Below are positions 33,495 to 40,937 of a stretch of 64,000 nucleotides of DNA, in pieces. Numbering within the stretch: position 1 is the first letter of the stretch; the number at the start of each line of letters is the position of its first letter. Source of the stretch: Sulfurimonas marina (lineage in GTDB: Bacteria > Campylobacterota > Campylobacteria > Campylobacterales > Sulfurimonadaceae). The notes under the pieces were generated by a model. It saw nothing but the letters and a program-made list of their open reading frames with translations, was not told the origin of the DNA and did not search any database. The translations under genes were made by a program, and so were the position numbers. The stretch spans positions 310,001-374,000 of the forward strand of contig NZ_CP041165.1 of assembly GCF_014905095.1 (NCBI RefSeq), given 5' to 3'.

Positions 33495-34235
33495 TTAGTC
33501 TCCTAGATATAAATTAATAGAGTATCTCATATCCTCATCAAGATTTTCCATGCTTTTTAGCATCCAGCGAAGATATTGCGGATCTTCAGCGGCTACCTCT
33601 TGAAGCATTCTTCCTCTGTATTTTCCAAATCGGAATATTTTTACAAGGATAGGTTCTTTTGTAAGTGCAACCATCTTCTCAACAGGGTTTTCATTTGGAA
33701 ATTTTGCTTGAACCGCTTTTCTAAGCTCAGTTAAAAAGAGTTTTAAAACTAAAACATCTCCGATCGCATCGTGCGCTTTTACCTCAATGCCCAGAGCATC
33801 CGCTTCTTGTTTCTCTTGTTTGTAAAGACCCATTTTGTAGCGGAAGTATTGAAGTCTATGTGCATCTTCATCTTCAAAGATATGTTTAGCTACACGAAGA
33901 GTGTCGATCAGTTTCATCTGTAAATTAAAACCCTCTTTTTGAAGCATTCCAATGTCAAAAGGAGCGTTGTGGATGATCATGTAGTTATCGGGAGTATTGA
34001 GCTCCAATAGTTTTTGATATGAAGCCATATCCGTACATTTTGGTTTTCCCTCGATCATCTCGGGAGTGATACCGTGAACCTCCATGGCAGGGTATTTGAT
34101 CTCTATATCGCTTGAACAAAACTCGTTATAAACCTCTATCTCTTTGCCGCCGAGTACTAAATATCCTAACTGAATAATGCGATCGAGTTCATCTGTCCCT
34201 GTTGTTTCCGTATCTAATATTATATATTTTGCCAT
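33495..34235 (-). CDS. DEDDh 3'-5' exonuclease with C-terminal DUF3820-like segment
   Basis: A protein of 246 residues related to the DNA polymerase III epsilon subunit. Exo I is ILDTETTG at residues 6-13, Exo II is IIHNAPFDIGML and Exo III is HDAIGDV, giving the DEDDh set of acidic residues plus histidine. The C terminus (FRFGKYRGRMLQEVAAEDPQ, YLRWML) matches the DUF3820 motif often fused to such nucleases. The ATG at 34235 begins the conserved fold; an upstream in-frame extension overlapping DUF4139 is rejected. It lies between two envelope genes in an operon, so its cellular role is unclear. Confidence 0.87.
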   Translation of the reverse strand: MAKYIILDTETTGTDELDRIIQLGYLVLGGKEIEVYNEFCSSDIEIKYPAMEVHGITPEMIEGKPKCTDMASYQKLLELNTPDNYMIIHNAPFDIGMLQKEGFNLQMKLIDTLRVAKHIFEDEDAHRLQYFRYKMGLYKQEKQEADALGIEVKAHDAIGDVLVLKLFLTELRKAVQAKFPNENPVEKMVALTKEPILVKIFRFGKYRGRMLQEVAAEDPQYLRWMLKSMENLDEDMRYSINLYLGD

Positions 34236-34245
34236 TAAAGTCTCT

Positions 34246-35574
34246 CTATTTTTTTCTTTCAAATTCTGCTGTAAATGTTTTTGTAGTATTTGCTTGAACC
34301 GTAAGGGTAAATGTAACAAAATTTCCCTTAGTATAACTGTATTTTTCCCGTGAAAAAACTTTTGCTCTTTTATCTTTACTAAAAGGAACACGGATTATTA
34401 CGGTTTTTTGCTTATCTGAACTGTTTGTTACGGCGTATTTGATCTTGGCACTTAGAAGATGTTTTCTCTCTTGTCGCTCGATCAGTGTTTGGAGTACTTT
34501 AATGTCAAACTCTTTGCCGATGGCGAGATCTATTTGAGTATTTTTAGGAGTGTGTGAAATTGAACTCTCCCCTAAAAGGATACTCTGTCCCTTTAGTTTT
34601 GAGTAAACTCTAACAGTCCCTTTTGGGAGCGGCTGGTTAAGCTCTTGAACAACTACATGCTGAATCACGTCATGTTTTGTTTCCCCTTTTAGGTGTAGCG
34701 GATTAAAGAGCCGGGCTACATACTCTTTGTGAAACTTCATATTTTCAAGTGACAAAAACTTGATCTGCGTTTTTTCATTGTTTGCCAGATCAACTTTGAA
34801 AGGGACATTGTAGTGGTGGTATCCCTCAAACGACTGGTGTTGTACGCTTGTGTCCATCTCGGCTGCGGCCAAAGTTTTGTAGCGTACGGGTTGAGGCTTG
34901 TTTACAAAGTTTACATCACCCGCTATAAACGAGAGTGAAGTGTCGTGAAACGCTTTTCCCGAACGGTTATTGACACTCAGCCAGCCGCTTAAATCTACTG
35001 CACTCTTGTGAATGTTGAGAATGTAATTACTAGTGAGTGAAATGTTGGAGATGAGGTACTCTAGCTCAAGAGGAGCTTTTATGTTTTTAGAGCTTTTAAC
35101 ATTCCAGACAAGTGAGGGTTTTGTGATCAGGGTTTTTGGGATATCTTTGAAGATGATATTTTCAACTTTTACGGGGATGATCTGGTTTTGTTTTGTCTTT
35201 ACCAAAGCGCGTGAGCCTTCTACAGAGAGGAGTGTCGCTTTTTTTGTTTTATCTTTATCTGTTTTAAATGTCACCTCTTTAGCTATGTGGGCATCCAACA
35301 TTTTTCTAAGGGAGAGTTGATCGTAACGATACTGCTGCGAGTAAAGAGTTACCCCTTTTGGAAGTTTTATGTTGACAGAATCGGTGTTGATGCTGTTTGC
35401 AACATTGTCGTAGACGATCAGAGTGTCGTTGCGGTTTAGTTTGAGATCTCTTGCCTCATGTACAAGCGCACGGTTAGAGTTGTAAACAACGAGTGAAGAG
35501 TTTGTCGGTTCAGTTGAAAGCGTAGCACCAAAACCCAGAGATGAAAGAAGTAAAAGTGATGTGAGAGTTTTCAT
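34246..35574 (-). CDS. Exported DUF4139-like protein
   Basis: A 442-residue protein with a signal peptide (MKTLTSLLLLSSLGFGATL). The N-terminal half carries NRALVHEARDLKLNRNDTLIVY, and the C-terminal beta-rich half has YNVPFKVDLANNEKTQIKFL, VQELNQPLPKGTVRVYSK and a final strand block rich in Thr and Phe, the pattern of DUF4139/DUF4140-type mucoidy-inhibitor-A relatives. Function is unknown. AAAAGGG lies upstream of the ATG. The start codon and promoter are inside a 63-bp sequence repeated 1056 bp away on the other side of the eamA gene. Confidence 0.78.
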   Translation of the reverse strand: MKTLTSLLLLSSLGFGATLSTEPTNSSLVVYNSNRALVHEARDLKLNRNDTLIVYDNVANSINTDSVNIKLPKGVTLYSQQYRYDQLSLRKMLDAHIAKEVTFKTDKDKTKKATLLSVEGSRALVKTKQNQIIPVKVENIIFKDIPKTLITKPSLVWNVKSSKNIKAPLELEYLISNISLTSNYILNIHKSAVDLSGWLSVNNRSGKAFHDTSLSFIAGDVNFVNKPQPVRYKTLAAAEMDTSVQHQSFEGYHHYNVPFKVDLANNEKTQIKFLSLENMKFHKEYVARLFNPLHLKGETKHDVIQHVVVQELNQPLPKGTVRVYSKLKGQSILLGESSISHTPKNTQIDLAIGKEFDIKVLQTLIERQERKHLLSAKIKYAVTNSSDKQKTVIIRVPFSKDKRAKVFSREKYSYTKGNFVTFTLTVQANTTKTFTAEFERKK

Positions 35575-35630
35575 AAGAGTACCCTTTTAAATAAAATATT
35601 TAATGATACTCTTTTATGAAAAATTTGTCT
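35568..35630. repeat. 63-bp direct repeat, copy A (DUF4139 start and promoter)
   Basis: Matches copy B at 36624-36686 at 59 of 63 positions without gaps. It covers the first codons, Shine-Dalgarno and probable promoter of the DUF4139 gene on the minus strand. An internal inverted repeat, CATAAGAGTA against TACTCTTTTATG, could be an operator or hairpin. This copy also reaches the last bases of the eamA gene. Confidence 0.85.
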
Positions 35631-36522
35631 AAAAGTATTTTTGGGTGTTTTTATAAAATAGAGATAAGTAGATCCCAAAGGCTATGAGACTAGCGCCCAA
35701 TAGATGGTAGGAGTGTAAACTCTCTTTTAAAAAAATTGAAGCTAAAATGATACCGAAGATCGGCATAAGGTGGGTAAACTGTGCCGTTTTTGATGCACCT
35801 ATTTTCTCTATGCCGTAATGCCATAAATAGTAAGAGGAGATCGATGCAAAAATAGAGACATACAAAAAAACAGGGTAGTTGTTTTGCAACACTTCCAGCT
35901 CTTGTTGAAACGAGTAGCCTTGATAGAGATAAAACGGCAGCAAGACTATCAAACCTATTGCCACGGTTGTAGAAAAATACTCAAAATCATTAAGATCTTT
36001 TGGTTTGTACTTGAGTAAAACAGAGTATAAAGCCCACGATAATGAAGTGATGATAATGAGAATATCCCCTTGATTAAACTCCAGAGTCAAAATATTTGCA
36101 ATGTCGGCTTTGAGTATTAAAAATATTACGCCGAGGGTTGATAGTATGATCCCCGTAGTTTGGTAAAACTTTATCTTTTGTTTTAAAATAAAGAAAGAGA
36201 GAACAAGCACTAAGATCGGAACAGTCGAGTTTATGATCAGGGCATTTGTAGAAGTGGTGAATGTAAGTCCGTAGTACAACAGGGTATTAAATGTCGTGAT
36301 CCCAAGTATTGCCAGCACTGTTAGAATTGTAAAATTTTGTTTTAGAGAATGGATGATTTTTTCGTGTCTGATGATTAAAATCGGAGATACCATCAAAAAA
36401 ACAAAAAACCATCTAAAAAAAGCTAATTCCATAGGTGTTATGTCGTCTTTGACAAATCTCCCGAGTACAAAGTTTACAGACCAAAATAGTACACATAAAG
36501 TTATTAAAAAATAGGTTTTGAT
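35629..36522 (-). CDS. EamA/DMT-family transporter with a non-canonical ATC start
   Basis: If read from ATC at 36522 the product is 297 residues with about ten membrane helices, the usual EamA length. The first 30 residues are plausible DMT sequence (KTYFLITLCVLFWSVNFVLG, then RFVKDDITP) and run in frame into MELAFFRWFFVF. Starting at the first ATG (36432) would delete the first helix. AAGGAG lies 6 nt before ATC and an in-frame TAA directly precedes it, so no alternative start exists upstream. A TATAAT is at 36574-36579. Either AUC initiates or the start codon has mutated. Substrate unknown; amino acids or metabolites are typical for the family. Confidence 0.8.
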   Translation of the reverse strand: MKTYFLITLCVLFWSVNFVLGRFVKDDITPMELAFFRWFFVFLMVSPILIIRHEKIIHSLKQNFTILTVLAILGITTFNTLLYYGLTFTTSTNALIINSTVPILVLVLSFFILKQKIKFYQTTGIILSTLGVIFLILKADIANILTLEFNQGDILIIITSLSWALYSVLLKYKPKDLNDFEYFSTTVAIGLIVLLPFYLYQGYSFQQELEVLQNNYPVFLYVSIFASISSYYLWHYGIEKIGASKTAQFTHLMPIFGIILASIFLKESLHSYHLLGASLIAFGIYLSLFYKNTQKYF

Positions 36523-36528
36523 TTATTG

Positions 36529-36534
36529 CTCCTT
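36529..36534 (-). promoter_or_regulatory. Shine-Dalgarno pointing to an ATC start codon
   Basis: AAGGAG on the minus strand, 6 nt before ATC (36522-36520). This is one of the strongest Shine-Dalgarno sequences in the window, in front of a codon that is not ATG, GTG or TTG. Confidence 0.65.
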
Positions 36535-36573
36535 AAAATTATGAAAGAGATATTTGTAAGTTTTAGTTGCGTA

Positions 36574-36579
36574 ATTATA
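36574..36579 (-). promoter_or_regulatory. -10 element of the eamA gene at 36522
   Basis: TATAAT on the minus strand about 50 nt before the ATC start, indicating that the promoter as well as the Shine-Dalgarno is intact. Confidence 0.5.
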
Positions 36580-36623
36580 CCTGCTTTAACTATGCGGAAA
36601 TCTAACATTTTGGTAGAAAAGAA

Positions 36624-36686
36624 TTTTCATAAGAGTACATTTTTTAATAAAGTATTTAATGATACTCTTTTATGAAAAATTTGTCT
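36624..36686. repeat. 63-bp direct repeat, copy B
   Basis: Same orientation as copy A (59 of 63 identical). On the minus strand it retains ATGAAAAT, but the reading frame stops after 14 codons and the AAGGG Shine-Dalgarno is lost, so it looks like the remains of a duplicated gene start. The 36523-36725 gap otherwise holds only the eamA promoter. Confidence 0.85.
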
Positions 36687-36725
36687 GAAGTAATAATTTT
36701 TTTCGGAGGCTAAACTATACTGTTT

Positions 36726-37340
36726 TTATGTCTGTTCTGTACTTGACGTCTCATGCAATATATTGTTTCTATGTTCCCAAAATTCATATAAATTGTATTT
36801 AGTCTTAATTATAAGCTCTATGATTTTTTGTAAAGATTCTTCTGTGAATTGTACATATTCTTGTTGCATACCATTTTTTGACATTCTAAGTTTTACAAAA
36901 GCATATCCCTCTTCGTTCGTACTTTCCCAATTAGCATGTGCTACAAGATTACGTAACTTAGCAGATTCTTTTAAATCGTTAACAAGTTGCTCATAACCTA
37001 TAAGATTTTTATCTAAAGCAATTTGAAAATCATCGCAAAATCTTTTCAATAAGTCTACTTTTGCAGAAAAGCTCATTTTACTTAAAACAATTAAACCTGT
37101 AGAATCGGTTCGGTCTGTAAATCTTTCGCAAAGTACTGAATCTAAAGAACTTTCCAAAGAATTGAAATACATGATAATTAATCCAATAAATGGAATTGCA
37201 TTTTCCAAATATTCTTCAGCTTTTTCTTCATCATCAATTTCATGATAAAGATGTTGCATAAAATCTGTAAGTTTTGTTTTCATATAGTCAAAATTCCTTT
37301 TGTGAGATAACTGTTGTATTAGAACTATTATATCTGTCAT
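36726..37340 (-). CDS. HEPN-like protein of unknown function
   Basis: A 204-residue, mostly helical soluble protein. The sequence AKLRNLVAHANWES contains an RX4H (RNLVAH) motif placed late in the protein between helices, as in HEPN ribonuclease folds; LRNLVAHANW is also seen in small proteins of phage-defence and toxin type. No nucleotidyltransferase or antitoxin-like partner is adjacent. TAAAAT lies 6 nt before the ATG at 37340 with no Shine-Dalgarno, so the mRNA may be leaderless. An internal ATG at 37283 with AAAGGAA upstream is an alternative start. Catalytic activity is inference from the motif only. Confidence 0.65.
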   Translation of the reverse strand: MTDIIVLIQQLSHKRNFDYMKTKLTDFMQHLYHEIDDEEKAEEYLENAIPFIGLIIMYFNSLESSLDSVLCERFTDRTDSTGLIVLSKMSFSAKVDLLKRFCDDFQIALDKNLIGYEQLVNDLKESAKLRNLVAHANWESTNEEGYAFVKLRMSKNGMQQEYVQFTEESLQKIIELIIKTKYNLYEFWEHRNNILHETSSTEQT

Positions 37341-37346
37341 AGCTTG

Positions 37347-37352
37347 ATTTTA
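37347..37352 (-). promoter_or_regulatory. -10 element predicting a leaderless HEPN-like mRNA
   Basis: Minus strand reads TAAAATCAAGCTATG: a one-mismatch -10, 6 nt before the start codon. Confidence 0.45.
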
Positions 37353-37406
37353 TCTATATAAAATAGAAAACTCACTACACTTATACCAAAAAAGTAGGGC
37401 AGATTA

Positions 37407-38537
37407 GTGATCGAAAATCCTTTGACATATTTACTTATACTTTCTATTTTGGCAAGTGGATTTTACTTTTTGGAAGAGAAGTCAAAACACAAGATCTTTA
37501 CCTTCCTTCCCTCTGTTGTAATGATTTACGCTTTTTCCATGTTCTTGGCAAGTATGAATGTTTTTGCACAAAACGATGCGATCCACGATATCTATAAACT
37601 TGCAAAAACAAACCTGCTCCCTGCAATGCTCTTTTTAATTCTTTTGCAGGTTGATTTAAAAGATTTTATAAAACTTGGACGTAAACTTCTCATCGCCTAT
37701 CTGCTGGCGGTGGTCTCGATCGCAGTCGGTTTTATGGCAGTGGTGTATCTTTTTGGATTCGATGAGACGATCGCAAGCTCTTTTGGCGCCTTGGCTGGAA
37801 GCTGGATGGGCGGTACGGCAAATATGGTGGCGGTCGGTTCGGCTCTTGGTGTGAGTGAAGATGCTTTTGCGTATGCACTTGTCGTTGACAGTGTAAACTA
37901 TACGATCTGGGTAGCGTTTTTACTCTTTTTAACTCCCTTTGCATCTTATTTTAACCGTTGGAGCAAAGCGGACGATAGTGTTGTGACTATGAATGGAATC
38001 GGGTGTTCATGTACAGTTGGTGCAAAGCGTTACTGGTTTTTGGTTCTGCTTGCGATCTTAGTCTCTTTTGTCACTCAACTTTTGGCAACACAGTTTACTA
38101 TTTTAAATTCTACTACAACCATAGTGGTACTCGCTACCCTTTTTGGGATCCTCGGTTCCTTTACAAAACTAAGAGAGGTTGGAGGCTCAAGCGAGATCGC
38201 AACGACAATGCTCTACATCTTGGTAGCACTTATAGGTTCGCAGGCGGTAATCGAGAGTTTTTGGAGTGTGGGCTTGTATGTTCTTGCAGGGTTTCTAATT
38301 TTGGCTATCCATTTTGTACTTATGGCACTTGGGGCAAAACTTTTTAAACTCGATCTTTTTTCGATCGCAGTGGCGTCACTCAGCAACATCGGCGGTGTAG
38401 CCTCGGCTCCGATCCTTGCTGCAACTTACGATAAAAAACTTGTAGGTGTGGGAGTGCTCATGGCGATCATGGGTTACATCATTGGAACTTTCGGAGGTCT
38501 TTTTGTGGGAAATATTTTAGTGGGGATGGCGCAGTGA
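37407..38537 (+). CDS. DUF819 family membrane protein
   Basis: A 376-residue protein with about ten to eleven hydrophobic segments. Typical DUF819 stretches are LLPAMLFLILLQVDLKDFIKLG, SFGALAGSWMGGTANMVAVG and the C-terminal SLSNIGGVASAPILAATYDKKL. The family is transporter-like, with an internal repeat, and has no agreed substrate. The start is GTG; AGGGCAG is a few bases upstream. It overlaps the dipeptide epimerase by 4 bases (GTGA), so the pair is probably a functional unit, perhaps for uptake of cell-wall dipeptides. This last step is inference. Confidence 0.83.
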   Translation: MIENPLTYLLILSILASGFYFLEEKSKHKIFTFLPSVVMIYAFSMFLASMNVFAQNDAIHDIYKLAKTNLLPAMLFLILLQVDLKDFIKLGRKLLIAYLLAVVSIAVGFMAVVYLFGFDETIASSFGALAGSWMGGTANMVAVGSALGVSEDAFAYALVVDSVNYTIWVAFLLFLTPFASYFNRWSKADDSVVTMNGIGCSCTVGAKRYWFLVLLAILVSFVTQLLATQFTILNSTTTIVVLATLFGILGSFTKLREVGGSSEIATTMLYILVALIGSQAVIESFWSVGLYVLAGFLILAIHFVLMALGAKLFKLDLFSIAVASLSNIGGVASAPILAATYDKKLVGVGVLMAIMGYIIGTFGGLFVGNILVGMAQ

Positions 38538-39523
38538 AGATAGTAAGCATTACAACAACAAGGGAGAGGATCCCTTTAAAAACTCCGTTTGTAACAGCTC
38601 TAAGAACTGTGTATGATGCGGAGTTTATACGGGTGAAAATTGTGTTTGAGAGTGGGAGTGAGAGTTTTGGAGAAGCTCCTGCAACCAAAGCGATCACTGG
38701 GGAAGATTTAGAGAGCATTGAGCAAAACATCAAAGAGCTCACTCCTTTACTCCTTGGGCTTAATCGTGCAGAAGCTCTGCAAACTCTACATACTTCTTCG
38801 ATCGGCTCCTCTTCAAAAGCGGCAATAGATATGGCACTTTTTATCCAAGAGACCATCAGCAACAGTGAGCCGATAGAGACAGATATTACGATCTCGCTTG
38901 GCAGTAAAGAGGAGATGTTAAATGAAGCACGTATTGCACAAGAGCGGGGGATAAAACTCTTTAAAGTAAAACTCGGCAAAGATATAGAGCATGCCATAGA
39001 GGTAACGCAGAGTTTGGCTGCAAAGTTCCCCGAGCATCAACTCCTCATAGATGCAAATCAGGCGTGGAGTGTTGCGCAGAGTTTGGAGTATATCGAGGGG
39101 GTAAAAGATCTAAGCTCTATAGCTTTGATCGAACAACCTGTGATCGCAAAAGATCTAGAAGGGTTAAAAAACATCTCGCAAAATTCACCCATTCCGATCT
39201 TAGCCGATGAAGCGGTATTTAGTTTTGAAGATGCGAAACATATTCACCAAAACGGTATTGCAGAGATGATAAATATTAAACTGATGAAGTGTGGTGGTGT
39301 AAGTCAGGCTATAAAGATTTTGGAGTATGCAAGGGAGCATAACATAACGTGTATGCTCGGTTCAATGATCGAAGGTCCCATCTCGATTAATGCAGCTGTG
39401 CAGCTCGCTTTTAACTACAGAGATGTGATCAAGTTTGTCGATCTTGACAGCCCGCTGCTCTATAAAGAGCCCTCAGAACTGCTTAGTTTCCATTTCGATC
39501 GGGGTGAGGTTTTTGTGCGATAA
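38534..39523 (+). CDS. L-Ala-D/L-Glu (dipeptide) epimerase, enolase superfamily
   Basis: A 329-residue enolase-superfamily protein of the muconate-lactonising subgroup. The capping domain includes RIPLKTPFVTALRT. Barrel residues are visible in order: the KxK strand FKVKLG, metal ligands in LLIDANQAWS, IEQPV and ILADEAVF, and the lysine in INIKLMKCGG; LGSMIEGPISINAAVQLA closes the barrel. This set is typical of dipeptide epimerases that recycle murein L-Ala-D-Glu, though other dipeptides are possible. GTG start overlapping the DUF819 stop. The end overlaps nhaA on the opposite strand by 41 bp. Confidence 0.83.
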   Translation: MKIVSITTTRERIPLKTPFVTALRTVYDAEFIRVKIVFESGSESFGEAPATKAITGEDLESIEQNIKELTPLLLGLNRAEALQTLHTSSIGSSSKAAIDMALFIQETISNSEPIETDITISLGSKEEMLNEARIAQERGIKLFKVKLGKDIEHAIEVTQSLAAKFPEHQLLIDANQAWSVAQSLEYIEGVKDLSSIALIEQPVIAKDLEGLKNISQNSPIPILADEAVFSFEDAKHIHQNGIAEMINIKLMKCGGVSQAIKILEYAREHNITCMLGSMIEGPISINAAVQLAFNYRDVIKFVDLDSPLLYKEPSELLSFHFDRGEVFVR

Positions 39524-40835
39524 AGCGCAGCCAAAGAAACCCACCCAGACCTGCTAGAAGCGAAGCAGTTAAAATAGCTATTTTTGCTTGAAAGATGTAA
39601 GAGGCATTACCGTAAAAAGCGAGTTCGGCTACGAAGATACTCATCGTAAAACCTATTCCGCCCAGAAGTGAAACCCCAAAAACCTGACTCATAGAGCTGT
39701 TGTCCGGAAGTTGAGCTATCCCCAGTTTTGTAGCGATGTAAGAGACTCCCGCTATTCCTAAAACTTTACCAAACACTAACCCTAAAATAATCCCTAAAGA
39801 GATAGGCTGCAGCAGTGCTTCATCCACTTCGGCAAAGTTGATGCTGATACCCGCATTTGCAAGGGCAAAAAGGGGAATAACAAGTAAACTCACAGGAAGA
39901 TGCAGCACCTGCTCTAACCTTGCAGAAGGTGATTGGATAGAGTCGATCTTCTCAGACATATTGATAAGAAGTGCTTTTTGTTTCTCATGCAAAGAGTAGT
40001 CTGTTGCAACAGGATAGTTGTCGTACTCGTTTAGGTTGTTTTCCATATGGTGGGTAAAGTCATCTGGAGTGTATTTTGGTTTTGAAGGGATCGCCATTGC
40101 CGCTATAACACCTGCGATCGTTGCGTGCACACCCGATTCGAGCATGAAAAACCATAAAAACATACCTACAAGAAAGTATGGAAGTATTGCATGGATACCA
40201 AATCTGTTAAATATAACCATTATTAAAAAGCTGATTCCAGCCAGTACTAAAGGAAGCAGATGTATTTGATCAGTATAAAATACTGCGATCACAACAACGG
40301 CACCCAAGTCATCTACAATGGCAAGGGCAATTAAAAAAGTTACAAGTGACGGAGATACACGTTTGTTTAGTAAAACAAGCGCACTAATGGCAAAGGCGAT
40401 ATCTGTCGCCATCGGGATTCCCCAGCCGTTTTGACTTGGCAGACCGCTGTTTATATAGATGTATATGAGTGCGGGTACAATCATCCCGCCAAGAGCAGCA
40501 AGAATCGGAAGAATTGCGACACGTACGTTTGAGAGCTCACCTACTAGTATATTCCTTTTGATCTCAAGACCGATTAGAAAGAAAAATATTGCCATCAGGC
40601 CGTCGTTTATCCAGTGGTGAATAGTGTGTGAGAGTTTCCAGTCACTAACATTGAACGATATTTTAAGATGGAAAACATCTTTATAAAATTCATAAAGGGG
40701 AGTATTTGCCAGTATAAGTGCAACTATTGTCATAAAAACGAGGATAATACCCGTTGTCGTTTGTGCATGAATAAAGTGTTCAAGCGGAGTCGCCACCTTT
40801 TGAAATGTCTTTTCCCACGGTGCATAAAGTTTCAT
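39483..40835 (-). CDS. nhaA: Na+/H+ antiporter NhaA
   Basis: NhaA exchanges two protons for one sodium ion across the inner membrane. Family features include FFFLIGLEIKRNILVGELS, the paired aspartates in ALAIVDDLGAVVVIAVFY, GWGIPMATDIAFAISAL and GIGFTMSIFVAELAF. The length is 450 residues. AAGGAA directly before ATG 40835 selects that start over 40859. It has a second long hydrophilic loop (HHMENNLNEYDNYPVA and following) seen in epsilonproteobacterial NhaA proteins. Together with the NhaC-type gene, the window carries two unrelated sodium antiporters, in keeping with a marine or saline habitat. Confidence 0.95.
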   Translation of the reverse strand: MKLYAPWEKTFQKVATPLEHFIHAQTTTGIILVFMTIVALILANTPLYEFYKDVFHLKISFNVSDWKLSHTIHHWINDGLMAIFFFLIGLEIKRNILVGELSNVRVAILPILAALGGMIVPALIYIYINSGLPSQNGWGIPMATDIAFAISALVLLNKRVSPSLVTFLIALAIVDDLGAVVVIAVFYTDQIHLLPLVLAGISFLIMVIFNRFGIHAILPYFLVGMFLWFFMLESGVHATIAGVIAAMAIPSKPKYTPDDFTHHMENNLNEYDNYPVATDYSLHEKQKALLINMSEKIDSIQSPSARLEQVLHLPVSLLVIPLFALANAGISINFAEVDEALLQPISLGIILGLVFGKVLGIAGVSYIATKLGIAQLPDNSSMSQVFGVSLLGGIGFTMSIFVAELAFYGNASYIFQAKIAILTASLLAGLGGFLWLRFIAQKPHPDRNGN

Positions 40836-40925
40836 ATATTTCCTTGTAAAGTTTTGCAAAAAGTCTTAATTCTTAATTATAGCAACTATTTGCGAGTTTA
40901 TATAAAAGTATGGAAAAAACTGCTG

Positions 40926-40931
40926 TATAAT
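40926..40931 (+). promoter_or_regulatory. -10 element predicting a leaderless mRNA for the repeat-protein operon
   Basis: TATAATCCTTTTATG: hexamer 6 nt before the ATG at 40938, no Shine-Dalgarno. This would be the promoter of the three-gene operon to 44306. Confidence 0.65.
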
Positions 40932-40937
40932 CCTTTT

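Noticed and set aside
38003-38347. 114-codon frame inside the DUF819 gene
   Set aside because: It lies within a clear ten-helix gene in another frame and shows no motif.
40668-40937. N-terminal extension of the repeat protein across the nhaA start
   Set aside because: It overlaps nhaA coding sequence on the other strand and the -10 box lies immediately before ATG 40938.
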